Of a stretch of 64,000 bases of DNA, positions 43,401 through 51,273 are shown piece after piece. The notes under the pieces were generated by a model. It was not told where the DNA came from. It did not search any database and saw nothing but the letters and a program-made list of their open reading frames with translations. This DNA comes from Arcicella rigui (GTDB lineage Bacteria; Bacteroidota; Bacteroidia; Cytophagales; Spirosomataceae), in contig NZ_JAYFUM010000014.1 of NCBI RefSeq assembly GCF_034929435.1, forward strand, positions 1 to 64,000, in the 5' to 3' direction. The position numbers were made by a program, and so were the translations under genes. Numbering within the stretch: the stretch's first letter is position 1; each line of letters begins with the position of its first letter.

Positions 43401-43844
43401 TTATTTTTTCTTGTTTTTTGAAGGTAGATGTATTCCGCCACCTGTCCATTCGCCAGTACCTAACCATATTTCATAATGATAAAGCCAGTCATACGCCCAA
43501 GGTATAATGGTTTTTGTCAATGCCATTGATTTATTCCACTCTTTTCCATCGGGGAAATAAAGGCATAATTTCTGTATTTTTTGGTCGTAGCAATGAGGTA
43601 ACTTACTTTCATTTTTTGCCAAAGCTAAAGGTTTAGGGTTCGTTACATACAAATTAGGCATATCAGTGATATTATACTCTAATCTGATTTTATAATCATC
43701 CCCAAGCGGTGATGGGCTTATGGTATGTACCCAGATTAACGATTGTCCATTCCGTGTTTCCAACAGCGAGTCTGGATACATTTTACGGATTAAACCAGCC
43801 TGAATAGGTATGCTTAATACTTTTATTCTATTCGTTATTCCCAT
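43401..43844 (-). CDS. E2-like ubiquitin-conjugating-enzyme homologue, short type II CBASS
   Basis: A 147-aa protein with the bacterial E2-type pattern: LPHCY (82-86), KLCLYFPDGKEW with the likely catalytic Cys94, and the conserved tail IIPWAYDWLYHYEIWLGTGEWTGGG. E2-only proteins occur in 'short' type II CBASS, where they act on the CD-NTase to prime it without a separate E1 or JAB protease; none is encoded here. Its start overlaps the CD-NTase gene by 17 bp, which supports a direct functional link. Lys residues at the C-terminus are frequent. The assignment rests on pattern matching from memory. Confidence 0.72.
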   Translation of the reverse strand: MGITNRIKVLSIPIQAGLIRKMYPDSLLETRNGQSLIWVHTISPSPLGDDYKIRLEYNITDMPNLYVTNPKPLALAKNESKLPHCYDQKIQKLCLYFPDGKEWNKSMALTKTIIPWAYDWLYHYEIWLGTGEWTGGGIHLPSKNKKK

Positions 43845-45063
43845 AGAAATTATGAGGTTTGATGGTGTTTGCTCCTAAAGCGGTAATTCCTACTTTGGTG
43901 TCAAAACGATTACTTCCCTGTTCGGTTAATATTCTTGTATTATTTCCAAGATTAATAAATGTAGTATTTACAACATCGTCACCAAATGATTTAGATAGGG
44001 ATTCCTGTATTCTGAATTTACCTTTCAATTGACTTGCATCTTTTATATCTCTACGCACAGCATTCAGCCATTTGTAAAAATTCACTTCTTTTTCAGGATA
44101 CTCTACCCACTTGTCAGCAAAGTTTTCTTCTGGATTTACAGGGTTGGCAATATGCTTATAGTATTTTCCTGTTTTGGAATCATACTTTGTTTCGATATAA
44201 TTTTCCATTGATTCAATTATACTATATAGAGAATCCAGTACATTGGTCTCCTTATTATAGGCATATCCAGAAAGTGTAGTAATGATTACAGATATAGGTT
44301 TATCTTTATTTCCTTTAAACATCATATCTCTATGACGTTTTAATATCTGTACTGCTCTTTGTAATGGTAACTTATTCGTTTGATATTTAGGAACAGGTTT
44401 TAAGGATTCACTCAAAAGTATAGACTTTTGAATATTTAACTCTGCTCTATTCAAAAACCACTGTGCATACCCAAAAGGATTACTTTTTAACCAATTTTCT
44501 GGATTTGTTTCCCATGAATAATTAAGCAACTCTGTATCCGTAATTCTAATTGCCAAGCTATCAACATTCTCTTGAGAAAAGCTACTTGATAATGATTTTT
44601 CAAGAATTATCTCATAATCCTTCGAGATAATTGCAGGTAAAATATCCATGTGATATTTATCATCATTTTTTGAAGAAGTTCTATATTTCAACGTCCAACA
44701 TCTTCTACCCTCTTCATCCATTAATGACTCATAAGTTTTATGTTTTTCAATTTGCTGACCAACTATGTCCTTTACATTCTTTTGTGTCCAATAAGGTGCT
44801 TTACCAGATAGCTGACAAACCAAATCTAAATCCATATCGTCATCTTTATTAATAGGCTTTATTGTTGTACCAATAATGATTGACCCTTGTGGCAACACTT
44901 TGGGATTATATGGTTTTAGCAGAGAATCATCTTTTGTAAGCCATCCACCAACAGCATTATAACTTGCAACTGCGGTATTAAACTGCGTTTCAGAAATATC
45001 TAAAGAACTACCTAATTCTGTTAATATTTCGTTGAATTCTTTTTTCTGTTCTTCGGTAAGCAT
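43828..45063 (-). CDS. CD-NTase (SMODS-type nucleotidyltransferase), CBASS
   Basis: A 411-aa nucleotidyltransferase of the cGAS/DncV-like superfamily. Seen are the G60-S61 motif (LPQGSIIIGTTIKP), the D78-x-D80 pair (DDDMDLDLVC), the third acid Asp140 (YHMDILPAI), and a helical C-terminal half. It differs in sequence from the second CD-NTase at 40190 and is closer to the longer E2-linked clades. It should produce a cyclic oligonucleotide signal and probably is the target of the E2-like protein encoded immediately downstream. The ATG lies one base after the hsdM TAA. Confidence 0.85.
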   Translation of the reverse strand: MLTEEQKKEFNEILTELGSSLDISETQFNTAVASYNAVGGWLTKDDSLLKPYNPKVLPQGSIIIGTTIKPINKDDDMDLDLVCQLSGKAPYWTQKNVKDIVGQQIEKHKTYESLMDEEGRRCWTLKYRTSSKNDDKYHMDILPAIISKDYEIILEKSLSSSFSQENVDSLAIRITDTELLNYSWETNPENWLKSNPFGYAQWFLNRAELNIQKSILLSESLKPVPKYQTNKLPLQRAVQILKRHRDMMFKGNKDKPISVIITTLSGYAYNKETNVLDSLYSIIESMENYIETKYDSKTGKYYKHIANPVNPEENFADKWVEYPEKEVNFYKWLNAVRRDIKDASQLKGKFRIQESLSKSFGDDVVNTTFINLGNNTRILTEQGSNRFDTKVGITALGANTIKPHNFYGNNE

Positions 45064-45064
45064 A

Positions 45065-46597
45065 TTATAATAAATTTAATTCTTTTAAATAGTTTTCCAT
45101 TTGTAGTTCTATTTCATTCAGTTGGCTTTTTAAAGCTATAATATTGGCTTGAGTCGCTTTAATGTCAACTTCTACTTCTTCCTCAAAAGTATCTACATAA
45201 CGAGGAATATTGAGGTTATAATCATTTTCAATAATATCGGTAATCGTTGCTCTATAACTATATTTCTCTTCTATTACTTCTCCTTTTTCTGTATTGAGCG
45301 GAGAAATAACTTTAAAAGATTTAAGCGTAGAAACAATATGCTCTATGTCTTTCTCTCTAAGCTTATTTTGATTTTTGCCATTTTCATACTCTCGACTGGC
45401 ATCCACAAACAAAATATCTTTGTTCTCACCTTTACCTCTATTAAAAATCAAGATAGCGGCAGGTATTCCAGTACCGAAAAATAGATTTGCAGGTAATCCA
45501 ATTACAGCTTCTAATAAATTTTCATCAATCAATTTTTTACGAATTTGTCCTTCGCTACTACCTCTAAACAATACACCATGAGGCACAATAACCCCAACCT
45601 TTCCTGATTCTTCATAGGTTGTTTCAATCATGTGTGAGATAAAAGCATAGTCACCTTTACTTTTAGGTGGTACTCCTCTATGAAAACGATTAAATTGGTC
45701 AGCAACAGCCGTATCAGCTCCCCATTTGTCCAAACTAAATGGAGGGTTCGCTACGACTATATGAAACCTCATTAATTGGTCATTCTCTAATAACTTCGGA
45801 TTATTGATAGTATCACCCCACTCAATAGTTGCACTATCTTGTTCGTGGAGAAACATATTCATTCTGCACAATGCCCATGTACTACCATTATTCTCTTGCC
45901 CATAAAGAGAATAGTTTTTACCTCCAACTTCTTTTGCAACCTTAATCAATAATGAGCCAGAACCACAAGTAGGGTCACAAATTCGATTTCCCGGTTGAGG
46001 TTCAACCAATTTAGCTAAAAGAGTACTAACTTCGTTTGGGGTATAGAATTCACCTGCTTTTTTTCCTGCTTCACCTGCAAATAATGAGATAAGAAACTCA
46101 TAACTATCACCAATGATGTCGTTACCTTCAAGATGAGATGGTTGTAAGTCTAAATTAGAGAAATCAACTAATAGATTTTTTAAGATTGTATTTCTTTGTT
46201 TCGTCAGACCAAAAACAGCTTCGGAGTTAAAAGAAATACTACGAAAAACCATTGCTAATTTCGAGCGATTGGAATCTTCAAGTGCCGTCAACCCAATATC
46301 AATAATTTCACCAATATTCGCTTCATTTCGCAGTTCATAGATGTAGTCAAAATTACTTTCTTTAGGAAGGATAAAACGCTCTCTTTGTAATTGTCGTTGT
46401 ACCATTTCTTCATTATCAGGATATTTAAAACGATACTGCTCAACTTTGTCTTTCCAAACATCAGAGAGATACTTAACAAAAAGTAGGGTTAAAATATAAT
46501 CTTTGTACTGCCCACTTCCCATCACAGGTCTGAGGCTATCACAAGCTTTCCATACGATGTTATTGATTTCTTTTTGAGTAATTTTATTTTCTGCCAT
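45065..46597 (-). CDS. hsdM: Type I restriction enzyme, methylation subunit
   Basis: A 510-aa N6-adenine methyltransferase. The N-terminal helical domain (about 10-150) is followed by the SAM-binding motif DPTCGSG (208-214), catalytic NPPF (284-287) and the usual C-terminal tail (about 430-510). It methylates adenine in the target chosen by HsdS. The start is 1 bp after the half-size hsdS stop, and its own stop is 1 bp before the CD-NTase ATG, so it is co-transcribed with both. Confidence 0.95.
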   Translation of the reverse strand: MAENKITQKEINNIVWKACDSLRPVMGSGQYKDYILTLLFVKYLSDVWKDKVEQYRFKYPDNEEMVQRQLQRERFILPKESNFDYIYELRNEANIGEIIDIGLTALEDSNRSKLAMVFRSISFNSEAVFGLTKQRNTILKNLLVDFSNLDLQPSHLEGNDIIGDSYEFLISLFAGEAGKKAGEFYTPNEVSTLLAKLVEPQPGNRICDPTCGSGSLLIKVAKEVGGKNYSLYGQENNGSTWALCRMNMFLHEQDSATIEWGDTINNPKLLENDQLMRFHIVVANPPFSLDKWGADTAVADQFNRFHRGVPPKSKGDYAFISHMIETTYEESGKVGVIVPHGVLFRGSSEGQIRKKLIDENLLEAVIGLPANLFFGTGIPAAILIFNRGKGENKDILFVDASREYENGKNQNKLREKDIEHIVSTLKSFKVISPLNTEKGEVIEEKYSYRATITDIIENDYNLNIPRYVDTFEEEVEVDIKATQANIIALKSQLNEIELQMENYLKELNLL

Positions 46598-46598
46598 G

Positions 46599-47156
46599 CT
46601 AATTAATAGTCTTTGAAAGTACTGTTTGAAATAATGTTTGTTTTTCTTTTAAAAGCCTTTGGGTTATCTCAATATCCATGAGATAAAGCTTTTGTAAAGC
46701 AACTATTTTTTCTTGTTGCTCGAATGTAATTAGATTAAATGTAAAATCTGCTAATTCCCCCTTTCTAATAGACGGAATAGAAGTACCAGCTCCTGATTGT
46801 TGAAAATGTAATAAATTTTTGGGGTGATTTAATACCGCTACTAAATAGCTTGGAAGTATTTTTGTTTTATCTGGTTTGATTACAAAAAATATAGATGAAG
46901 CAACAGTTTTTCCCCATTCGGTTTGATATTCAGTTGCAAAAAAGCGAAAGCCTTTGCTTACAAAAAGGATGTCACCATCTTCCAGTAAGTTGTCGTTCGT
47001 TCGTTCACCGTCTTCGACAAAAGTATCATTTTCGCCTACTAATTGCCCAAAATGATTAAATTGCTTTGCTTGTAAGTATGGTATTGTACCTTCACTACTT
47101 GGCTGTGTATAATAACCAAACTGAATTTTTGCTATATCTTTTAGTTGTACCTGCAT
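46599..47156 (-). CDS. Half-size HsdS-like specificity protein (one target-recognition domain)
   Basis: A 185-aa protein with a single target-recognition domain (about 1-150: QVQLKDIAKIQFGYYTQPSSEG, ILPSYLVAVLNHP, GAGTSIPSIRKGELADF) plus one conserved helix (TFEQQEKIVALQKLYLMDIEITQRLL). Full HsdS proteins have two of each. Single-domain forms can dimerise to give a palindromic specificity, as known for truncated EcoDXXI-type HsdS. It is the first gene of the operon, directly ahead of hsdM. A second, full-size HsdS is encoded downstream, so one methylase may serve two specificities. Confidence 0.75.
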   Translation of the reverse strand: MQVQLKDIAKIQFGYYTQPSSEGTIPYLQAKQFNHFGQLVGENDTFVEDGERTNDNLLEDGDILFVSKGFRFFATEYQTEWGKTVASSIFFVIKPDKTKILPSYLVAVLNHPKNLLHFQQSGAGTSIPSIRKGELADFTFNLITFEQQEKIVALQKLYLMDIEITQRLLKEKQTLFQTVLSKTIN

Positions 47157-47247
47157 TCGATAAAATATTATAATACAACAACTACTTCTATGCTCCTTAA
47201 AGTTCCCTGAATTGAAATTTATTTTATTGTAGATTTATTCAAAAAAT

Positions 47248-47284
47248 AAAAAGACTAAGGTTTTAGAAAAATCTTAGTCTTTTT
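47248..47284. terminator. Hairpin upstream of the defence operon
   Basis: Stem AAAAGACTAAG / CTTAGTCTTTT (about 47249-47259 and 47273-47284) with A- and T-runs on both sides. It separates the half-size hsdS start from the island end and would block read-through from the tRNA-Pro/rho side. Confidence 0.7.
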
Positions 47285-47328
47285 GATAGTAAGCTATCTG
47301 CTTAAGCAGTCTCGGCTAATGTGTTAAA

Positions 47329-47356
47329 TTTGTTTAAACCATATTTAAACCGAAAA
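47329..47356. promoter_or_regulatory. Direct repeat of the integrase-side GTTTAAACC block
   Basis: TTTGTTTAAACC-ATATTTAAACC matches 24171-24198 at about 25 of 28 positions in the same orientation. Both lie just inside their att copies, which suggests integrase arm-binding sites. Confidence 0.6.
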
Positions 47357-47361
47357 TAAAA

Positions 47362-47389
47362 AAGGAGCTGCAATTTCTTGCAACTCCTT
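47362..47389 (-). terminator. Island-supplied terminator of tRNA-Pro
   Basis: Stem AAGGAGCTGCAA / TTGCAACTCCTT (one G-U pair), followed on the minus strand by a T-run, directly after the restored tRNA 3' end. It replaces the original terminator now left at 23968-24010. Confidence 0.75.
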
Positions 47390-47397
47390 GATTTTCA

Positions 47398-47444
47398 GTA
47401 GTCGGGATGACAGGATTTGAACCTGCGACCACACGCCCCCCAGA
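47398..47444 (-). repeat. Island attachment-site repeat inside intact tRNA-Pro
   Basis: Identical 47-bp copy of 24011-24057, spanning the anticodon loop, T-arm and acceptor 3' strand. The island (23.4 kb between the two) thus carries its own copy of the 3' tRNA sequence and left the gene functional. Confidence 0.92.
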
Positions 47445-47475
47445 CGTGTACGCTACCGGACTGCGCCACATCCCG
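47402..47475 (-). tRNA. tRNA-Pro (anticodon GGG)
   Basis: A 74-nt cloverleaf on the minus strand. Acceptor stem CGGGATG/CATCCCG; anticodon stem CACGT/GCGTG (one T-G pair) enclosing the loop CTGGGGG, so the anticodon is GGG; T-arm with GTTCAAATC. CCA is not encoded. It lies downstream of rho in the same direction and is the insertion target of the island. Confidence 0.95.
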
Positions 47476-47538
47476 TTTTTTTGAGGGTGCAAATCTAAAA
47501 AACATATTTATTTTTTCAAATTAACACCCTCAAAATTA

Positions 47539-49239
47539 TTATCTATTCATCGAAACTAAGAATTCTTCGTTGTTTCTTGTTCCTTTCATTTGTTGTTGTA
47601 AAAACTCCATTGCTTCCACAGAGTTCATATCGCTCATGTGTTTTCTTAAAATCCATACTCTTTGAAGCGTCTCTTTGTCCATCAACAGGTCTTCTCTACG
47701 AGTACCAGATGCTGTAACATCAATGGCTGGGTACATTCTACGGTTAGCCAACTTACGGTCGAGCTGTAATTCCATATTACCTGTTCCCTTGAACTCTTCA
47801 AAAATTACTTCATCCATTTTAGAACCAGTATCAATCAAAGCAGTAGCGATAATCGTTAATGAACCTCCATTTTCAACATTACGGGCTGCTCCGAAGAAAC
47901 GCTTCGGTTTGTGAAGTGCATTGGCATCCACACCACCTGATAAGATTTTTCCTGATGAAGGAACGACAGTGTTATACGCACGAGCTAAACGAGTAATTGA
48001 ATCTAAGAGAATCACCACATCGTGTCCGCATTCCACCATTCGTTTTGCTTTTTCTAAAACGATACTGGCTACTTTTACATGGCGTTCGGCTTGTTCGTCA
48101 AAAGTAGAAGATATTACTTCTGCCCTAACGCTACGTTGCATATCTGTTACCTCTTCTGGACGTTCGTCTATCAGCAAAATCAATAAATATACTTCTGGAT
48201 GATTTTTTGAAATAGCGTTAGCAATCTCCTTCAAAAGTACTGTCTTACCAGTCTTGGGTTGTGCTACAATCATTCCACGCTGTCCTTTTCCAATTGGGGC
48301 AAACAAATCAAGAATACGAGTTGAATACTGGTCTGGACGAGAAGAAAGCTTCAATTTTTCTTCTGGGAAAAGTGGCGTTAAATATTCAAAAGGAATTCTA
48401 TCTCTGATTTCTTCAGTAGTTTTTCCATTGACAGATTCTACTCTCAAAAGAGCGAAATACTTCTCTCCTTCTTTAGGAGGACGGATAGAACCACGAACTG
48501 TATCACCAGTTTTTAAACCAAATAATTTGATTTGTGAAGGTGAAACATAAATATCATCTGGCGAAGCTAAATAGTTATAATCAGCCGAACGAAGGAAACC
48601 ATATCCTCCATCTTGCATGATTTCAAGTACACCTTCATTCTCAATAATTCCGTCGAACTCACGAATTGCTTGGTTGTAAATTGGTTTTTTAAATCCATTT
48701 CCACCATGTCTTGAGCCTTCATGACGATTTTCTGGTGCTTCAACTGGAAGCCCAGCTGGCACATCATGCGTAATGAAAGAAGTATCTATTACAAACTCAT
48801 CTTCAGCCTCAATCGGGAAATCTACGATGGGTTCTTCATCAAATTCATAAGAAATCTCAGGCGTGATTTCTACTTTTGGTTTTGGTTCACGCACTGGTTT
48901 TGGCTTACTTGGCTCTGCAAATACAGGTTTAGGAGTTTCTTTTACCTCATTTACTTTATTATCGGTATCCTCTTTTGTAATGCGTTGTCTCTTTGGGCGG
49001 GGAGAATCAGAAGGCACAGGATTATCTTTCCTTACTTTCCTTTCAGTTTTGTTATCGTCTTGCATAGTGCTTTTGGTGGAAGGTTTGCGGTCTTTAGTGG
49101 GAGTTACCGCTTGTTTGTCAAGAATTTTGTAGATGAGTTCTTTTTTGGGAAGGTCATTAACATTGGAAATGGCATATTCTTTGGCAAGCTCATGAAGCTC
49201 TGAAATCAGCATCATGTCTAATTCTTCAATTTTGTACAT
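47539..49239 (-). CDS. rho: Transcription termination factor Rho
   Basis: A 566-aa Rho. An N-terminal Rho_N helix (about 5-45: LDMMLISELHELAKEYAISN) is followed by a long charged Pro/Lys/Glu-rich insertion (about 50-185), as usual for Bacteroidota. Next come the RNA-binding cold-shock domain (about 195-270: GVLEIMQDGGYGFLRSADYNYL) and the RecA-type ATPase (P-loop QPKTGKT, Walker B VVILLDSITRLAR). It releases RNA polymerase from untranslated transcripts. The start codon at 49239 matches the Rho_N start. Confidence 0.95.
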   Translation of the reverse strand: MYKIEELDMMLISELHELAKEYAISNVNDLPKKELIYKILDKQAVTPTKDRKPSTKSTMQDDNKTERKVRKDNPVPSDSPRPKRQRITKEDTDNKVNEVKETPKPVFAEPSKPKPVREPKPKVEITPEISYEFDEEPIVDFPIEAEDEFVIDTSFITHDVPAGLPVEAPENRHEGSRHGGNGFKKPIYNQAIREFDGIIENEGVLEIMQDGGYGFLRSADYNYLASPDDIYVSPSQIKLFGLKTGDTVRGSIRPPKEGEKYFALLRVESVNGKTTEEIRDRIPFEYLTPLFPEEKLKLSSRPDQYSTRILDLFAPIGKGQRGMIVAQPKTGKTVLLKEIANAISKNHPEVYLLILLIDERPEEVTDMQRSVRAEVISSTFDEQAERHVKVASIVLEKAKRMVECGHDVVILLDSITRLARAYNTVVPSSGKILSGGVDANALHKPKRFFGAARNVENGGSLTIIATALIDTGSKMDEVIFEEFKGTGNMELQLDRKLANRRMYPAIDVTASGTRREDLLMDKETLQRVWILRKHMSDMNSVEAMEFLQQQMKGTRNNEEFLVSMNR

Positions 49240-49694
49240 AAAAATTAAATTGATAGACTATCTACAAAAAGTCTTTTCTAAAATTGTGGTTAAATTAAAT
49301 TTTGTATCTTCTTAAAAAGATTTAAAAACTTCAAGGTTAAATTGGGAATACTTGCTATGTGGTGGATGAATGATGTTAAGCACGTACTAATCAAAGTCTT
49401 AACGGGAGAAAAACACAGAACTGTGAATCGTTTTGCAATGTTAATTCCAATATTTTAAATTATCAAACTTTTAAGAGTATTTTTTAATAATTTATCTCTT
49501 GTTAAGATTTTTTGTAAAATCTTTATTATTCAAAAACTTCACTGAATACTCATAAAAGCACTTTTTCACAAGTATCATAAAAACCAAGTTTGTTATAACG
49601 TTTCGATGAAAAAACTGCTAAACTTGAATAGAAGCTTTTTTTATTGAGAATAGCCTGTTATTTTTGTGCTATCAAACCAGAATATCACGGAAAT
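49240..49694. other. 455-bp gap upstream of rho
   Basis: AT-rich divergent region. No gene or stable hairpin is evident. A TATTTTTG element at 49659-49666 lies 29 bp before the lipoprotein start but has no well-spaced TTG partner. Room exists for a long rho leader, but I see no conserved structure in it. Confidence 0.45.
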
Positions 49695-49943
49695 ATGAAT
49701 CGCAAAAACTTTTTAGCTATCGCCAGTATCGCTTTGTTAGCCATCTCTTGTGACTATCAGAAAAATAATAACATCAAACAAGCAGACCCTAACGAAGGTG
49801 ATGAATATGTATATGGTGTTCATCCAGATTCGGCTGCTCGTCAGACAAAAAATAAATATACTGCAAAACCAGAAAATGAAGTTAGAGCTATCAAAATTCG
49901 TGAGAAATTATTCAACGATAGCACAAATGCACAAGGTAACTAA
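49695..49943 (+). CDS. Small lipoprotein, hypothetical
   Basis: An 82-aa protein with a lipoprotein signal (MNRKNFLAIASIALLAISC). The start is set at ATG 49695 by that signal, although the frame is open 17 codons upstream. The mature part is hydrophilic, rich in Asn, Lys, Asp and Glu, with no known domain. It ends before a terminator. Confidence 0.65.
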   Translation: MNRKNFLAIASIALLAISCDYQKNNNIKQADPNEGDEYVYGVHPDSAARQTKNKYTAKPENEVRAIKIREKLFNDSTNAQGN

Positions 49944-49982
49944 TAAAATTTATTTGCTTACTGGTACATTAATATAATAAGA

Positions 49983-50014
49983 AAAAGCGTTACAATGAAG
50001 ATTGTAACGCTTTT
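49983..50014 (+). terminator. Hairpin terminator
   Basis: Perfect 14-bp stem AAAAGCGTTACAAT / ATTGTAACGCTTTT with a GAAG tetraloop, after the small lipoprotein gene and before the epimerase. Confidence 0.85.
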
Positions 50015-50050
50015 CCCATTTCTTAACATTTTCCCAATCCATAACCTATA

Positions 50051-51112
50051 ATGAATATAGCAATCGTAACTGGTTCAGCCGGCTTAATTGGTAGTGAAGC
50101 AGTTTCTTTCTTTTCCGACAAATTTGATTTAGTAGTTGGTATTGATAACAACATGCGTCAATACTTCTTCGGTTCGGAGGCATCTACCGCTTGGAATCGC
50201 AACCGTTTAGAAGAACAATTTTCAAACTACAAACACTATCAAGCTGATATTCGTGAGGTTTCACAATTAGAAGTAATCTTCAAAGAATTTGGTACTGATA
50301 TTAAATGTGTGCTTCACACGGCTGCTCAACCTTCTCACGACTGGGCTGCTAAAGAACCATTTACAGACTTTTCAGTGAATGCAAACGGAACATTAAATAT
50401 GTTGGAAATGACCCGTTTACATGCTCCAGAAGCTGTTTTCATCTTTACTTCTACGAATAAAGTTTATGGCGATAACCCCAATTATTTGCCTTTAATTGAA
50501 ACTGAAACTCGTTATGAGATTGATGCCAGCCACCCATACTTTGAAAACGGTATCGACGAAAATCATAGCATCGACCACACCAAACATTCACTTTTCGGTG
50601 CTTCAAAAGTTGCGGCAGATGTTTTGGTACAAGAGTACGGTCGCTACTTTGGCATGAAAACGGGTATTTTCCGTGGAGGTTGTTTAACTGGACCAAACCA
50701 CTCAGGTACTGCTCTTCATGGCTTTTTATCATACTTGATGAAATGTGCTATCACTGGCAACCATTATACTATTTTCGGTTACAAAGGAAAACAAGTACGT
50801 GATAATATTCACTCTTACGATTTAGTGAATATGTTCTGGAATTTTTACCAAAATCCACGTCCTGGTGAAGTATATAATGCAGGTGGTGGTCGTTTTGCCA
50901 ACTGTTCGATGCTTGAAGCCATTGCCATCTGCGAAGAAATGACTGGTAAAAAAATGAGTTATAGCTATTCTGAAACCAACCGTATCGGCGACCACATTTG
51001 GTATGTTTCGGATTTGTCTAAATTCAAATCACACTATCCAAATTGGAATTGGACTTTTGGCTTGAACGAAACATTACAACAAATCCACGACGGAATTGCT
51101 TCTCGTTTGTAA
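50051..51112 (+). CDS. NAD-dependent epimerase/dehydratase, CDP-paratose 2-epimerase-like
   Basis: A 353-aa extended SDR enzyme. The NAD-binding motif VTGSAGLIG (6-14) and AAQPSHDW resemble the CDP-paratose/tyvelose epimerase group. Where the classical catalytic YxxxK is expected, the protein has HSLF182-GASK186, so the Tyr is a Phe; I recall the same HSLFGASK in other members of this subfamily. The substrate is unknown, probably a nucleotide sugar. A GT2 gene follows 160 bp downstream, in line with envelope glycan synthesis. Confidence 0.8.
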   Translation: MNIAIVTGSAGLIGSEAVSFFSDKFDLVVGIDNNMRQYFFGSEASTAWNRNRLEEQFSNYKHYQADIREVSQLEVIFKEFGTDIKCVLHTAAQPSHDWAAKEPFTDFSVNANGTLNMLEMTRLHAPEAVFIFTSTNKVYGDNPNYLPLIETETRYEIDASHPYFENGIDENHSIDHTKHSLFGASKVAADVLVQEYGRYFGMKTGIFRGGCLTGPNHSGTALHGFLSYLMKCAITGNHYTIFGYKGKQVRDNIHSYDLVNMFWNFYQNPRPGEVYNAGGGRFANCSMLEAIAICEEMTGKKMSYSYSETNRIGDHIWYVSDLSKFKSHYPNWNWTFGLNETLQQIHDGIASRL

Positions 51113-51273
51113 GTAGCAATAAGTAAATAGTGATTAGTAGTTTGAAACACAAAAATCTAACTATCAACTATTTACGACACACAAAGCGTTGACTAAATTA
51201 TAATCAGTACTTAATATTTCACTATTTAAGTACTGGTTATTAGATATTTCCCCTAAATAATTGATAAAAATAA

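Noticed and set aside
48721..49203. 160-codon plus-strand frame over the start of rho
   Set aside because: It is the mirror of the low-complexity Rho N-terminal extension, with no own start context and a hydrophobic-aromatic composition typical of antisense reading of Lys/Glu/Pro-rich DNA.
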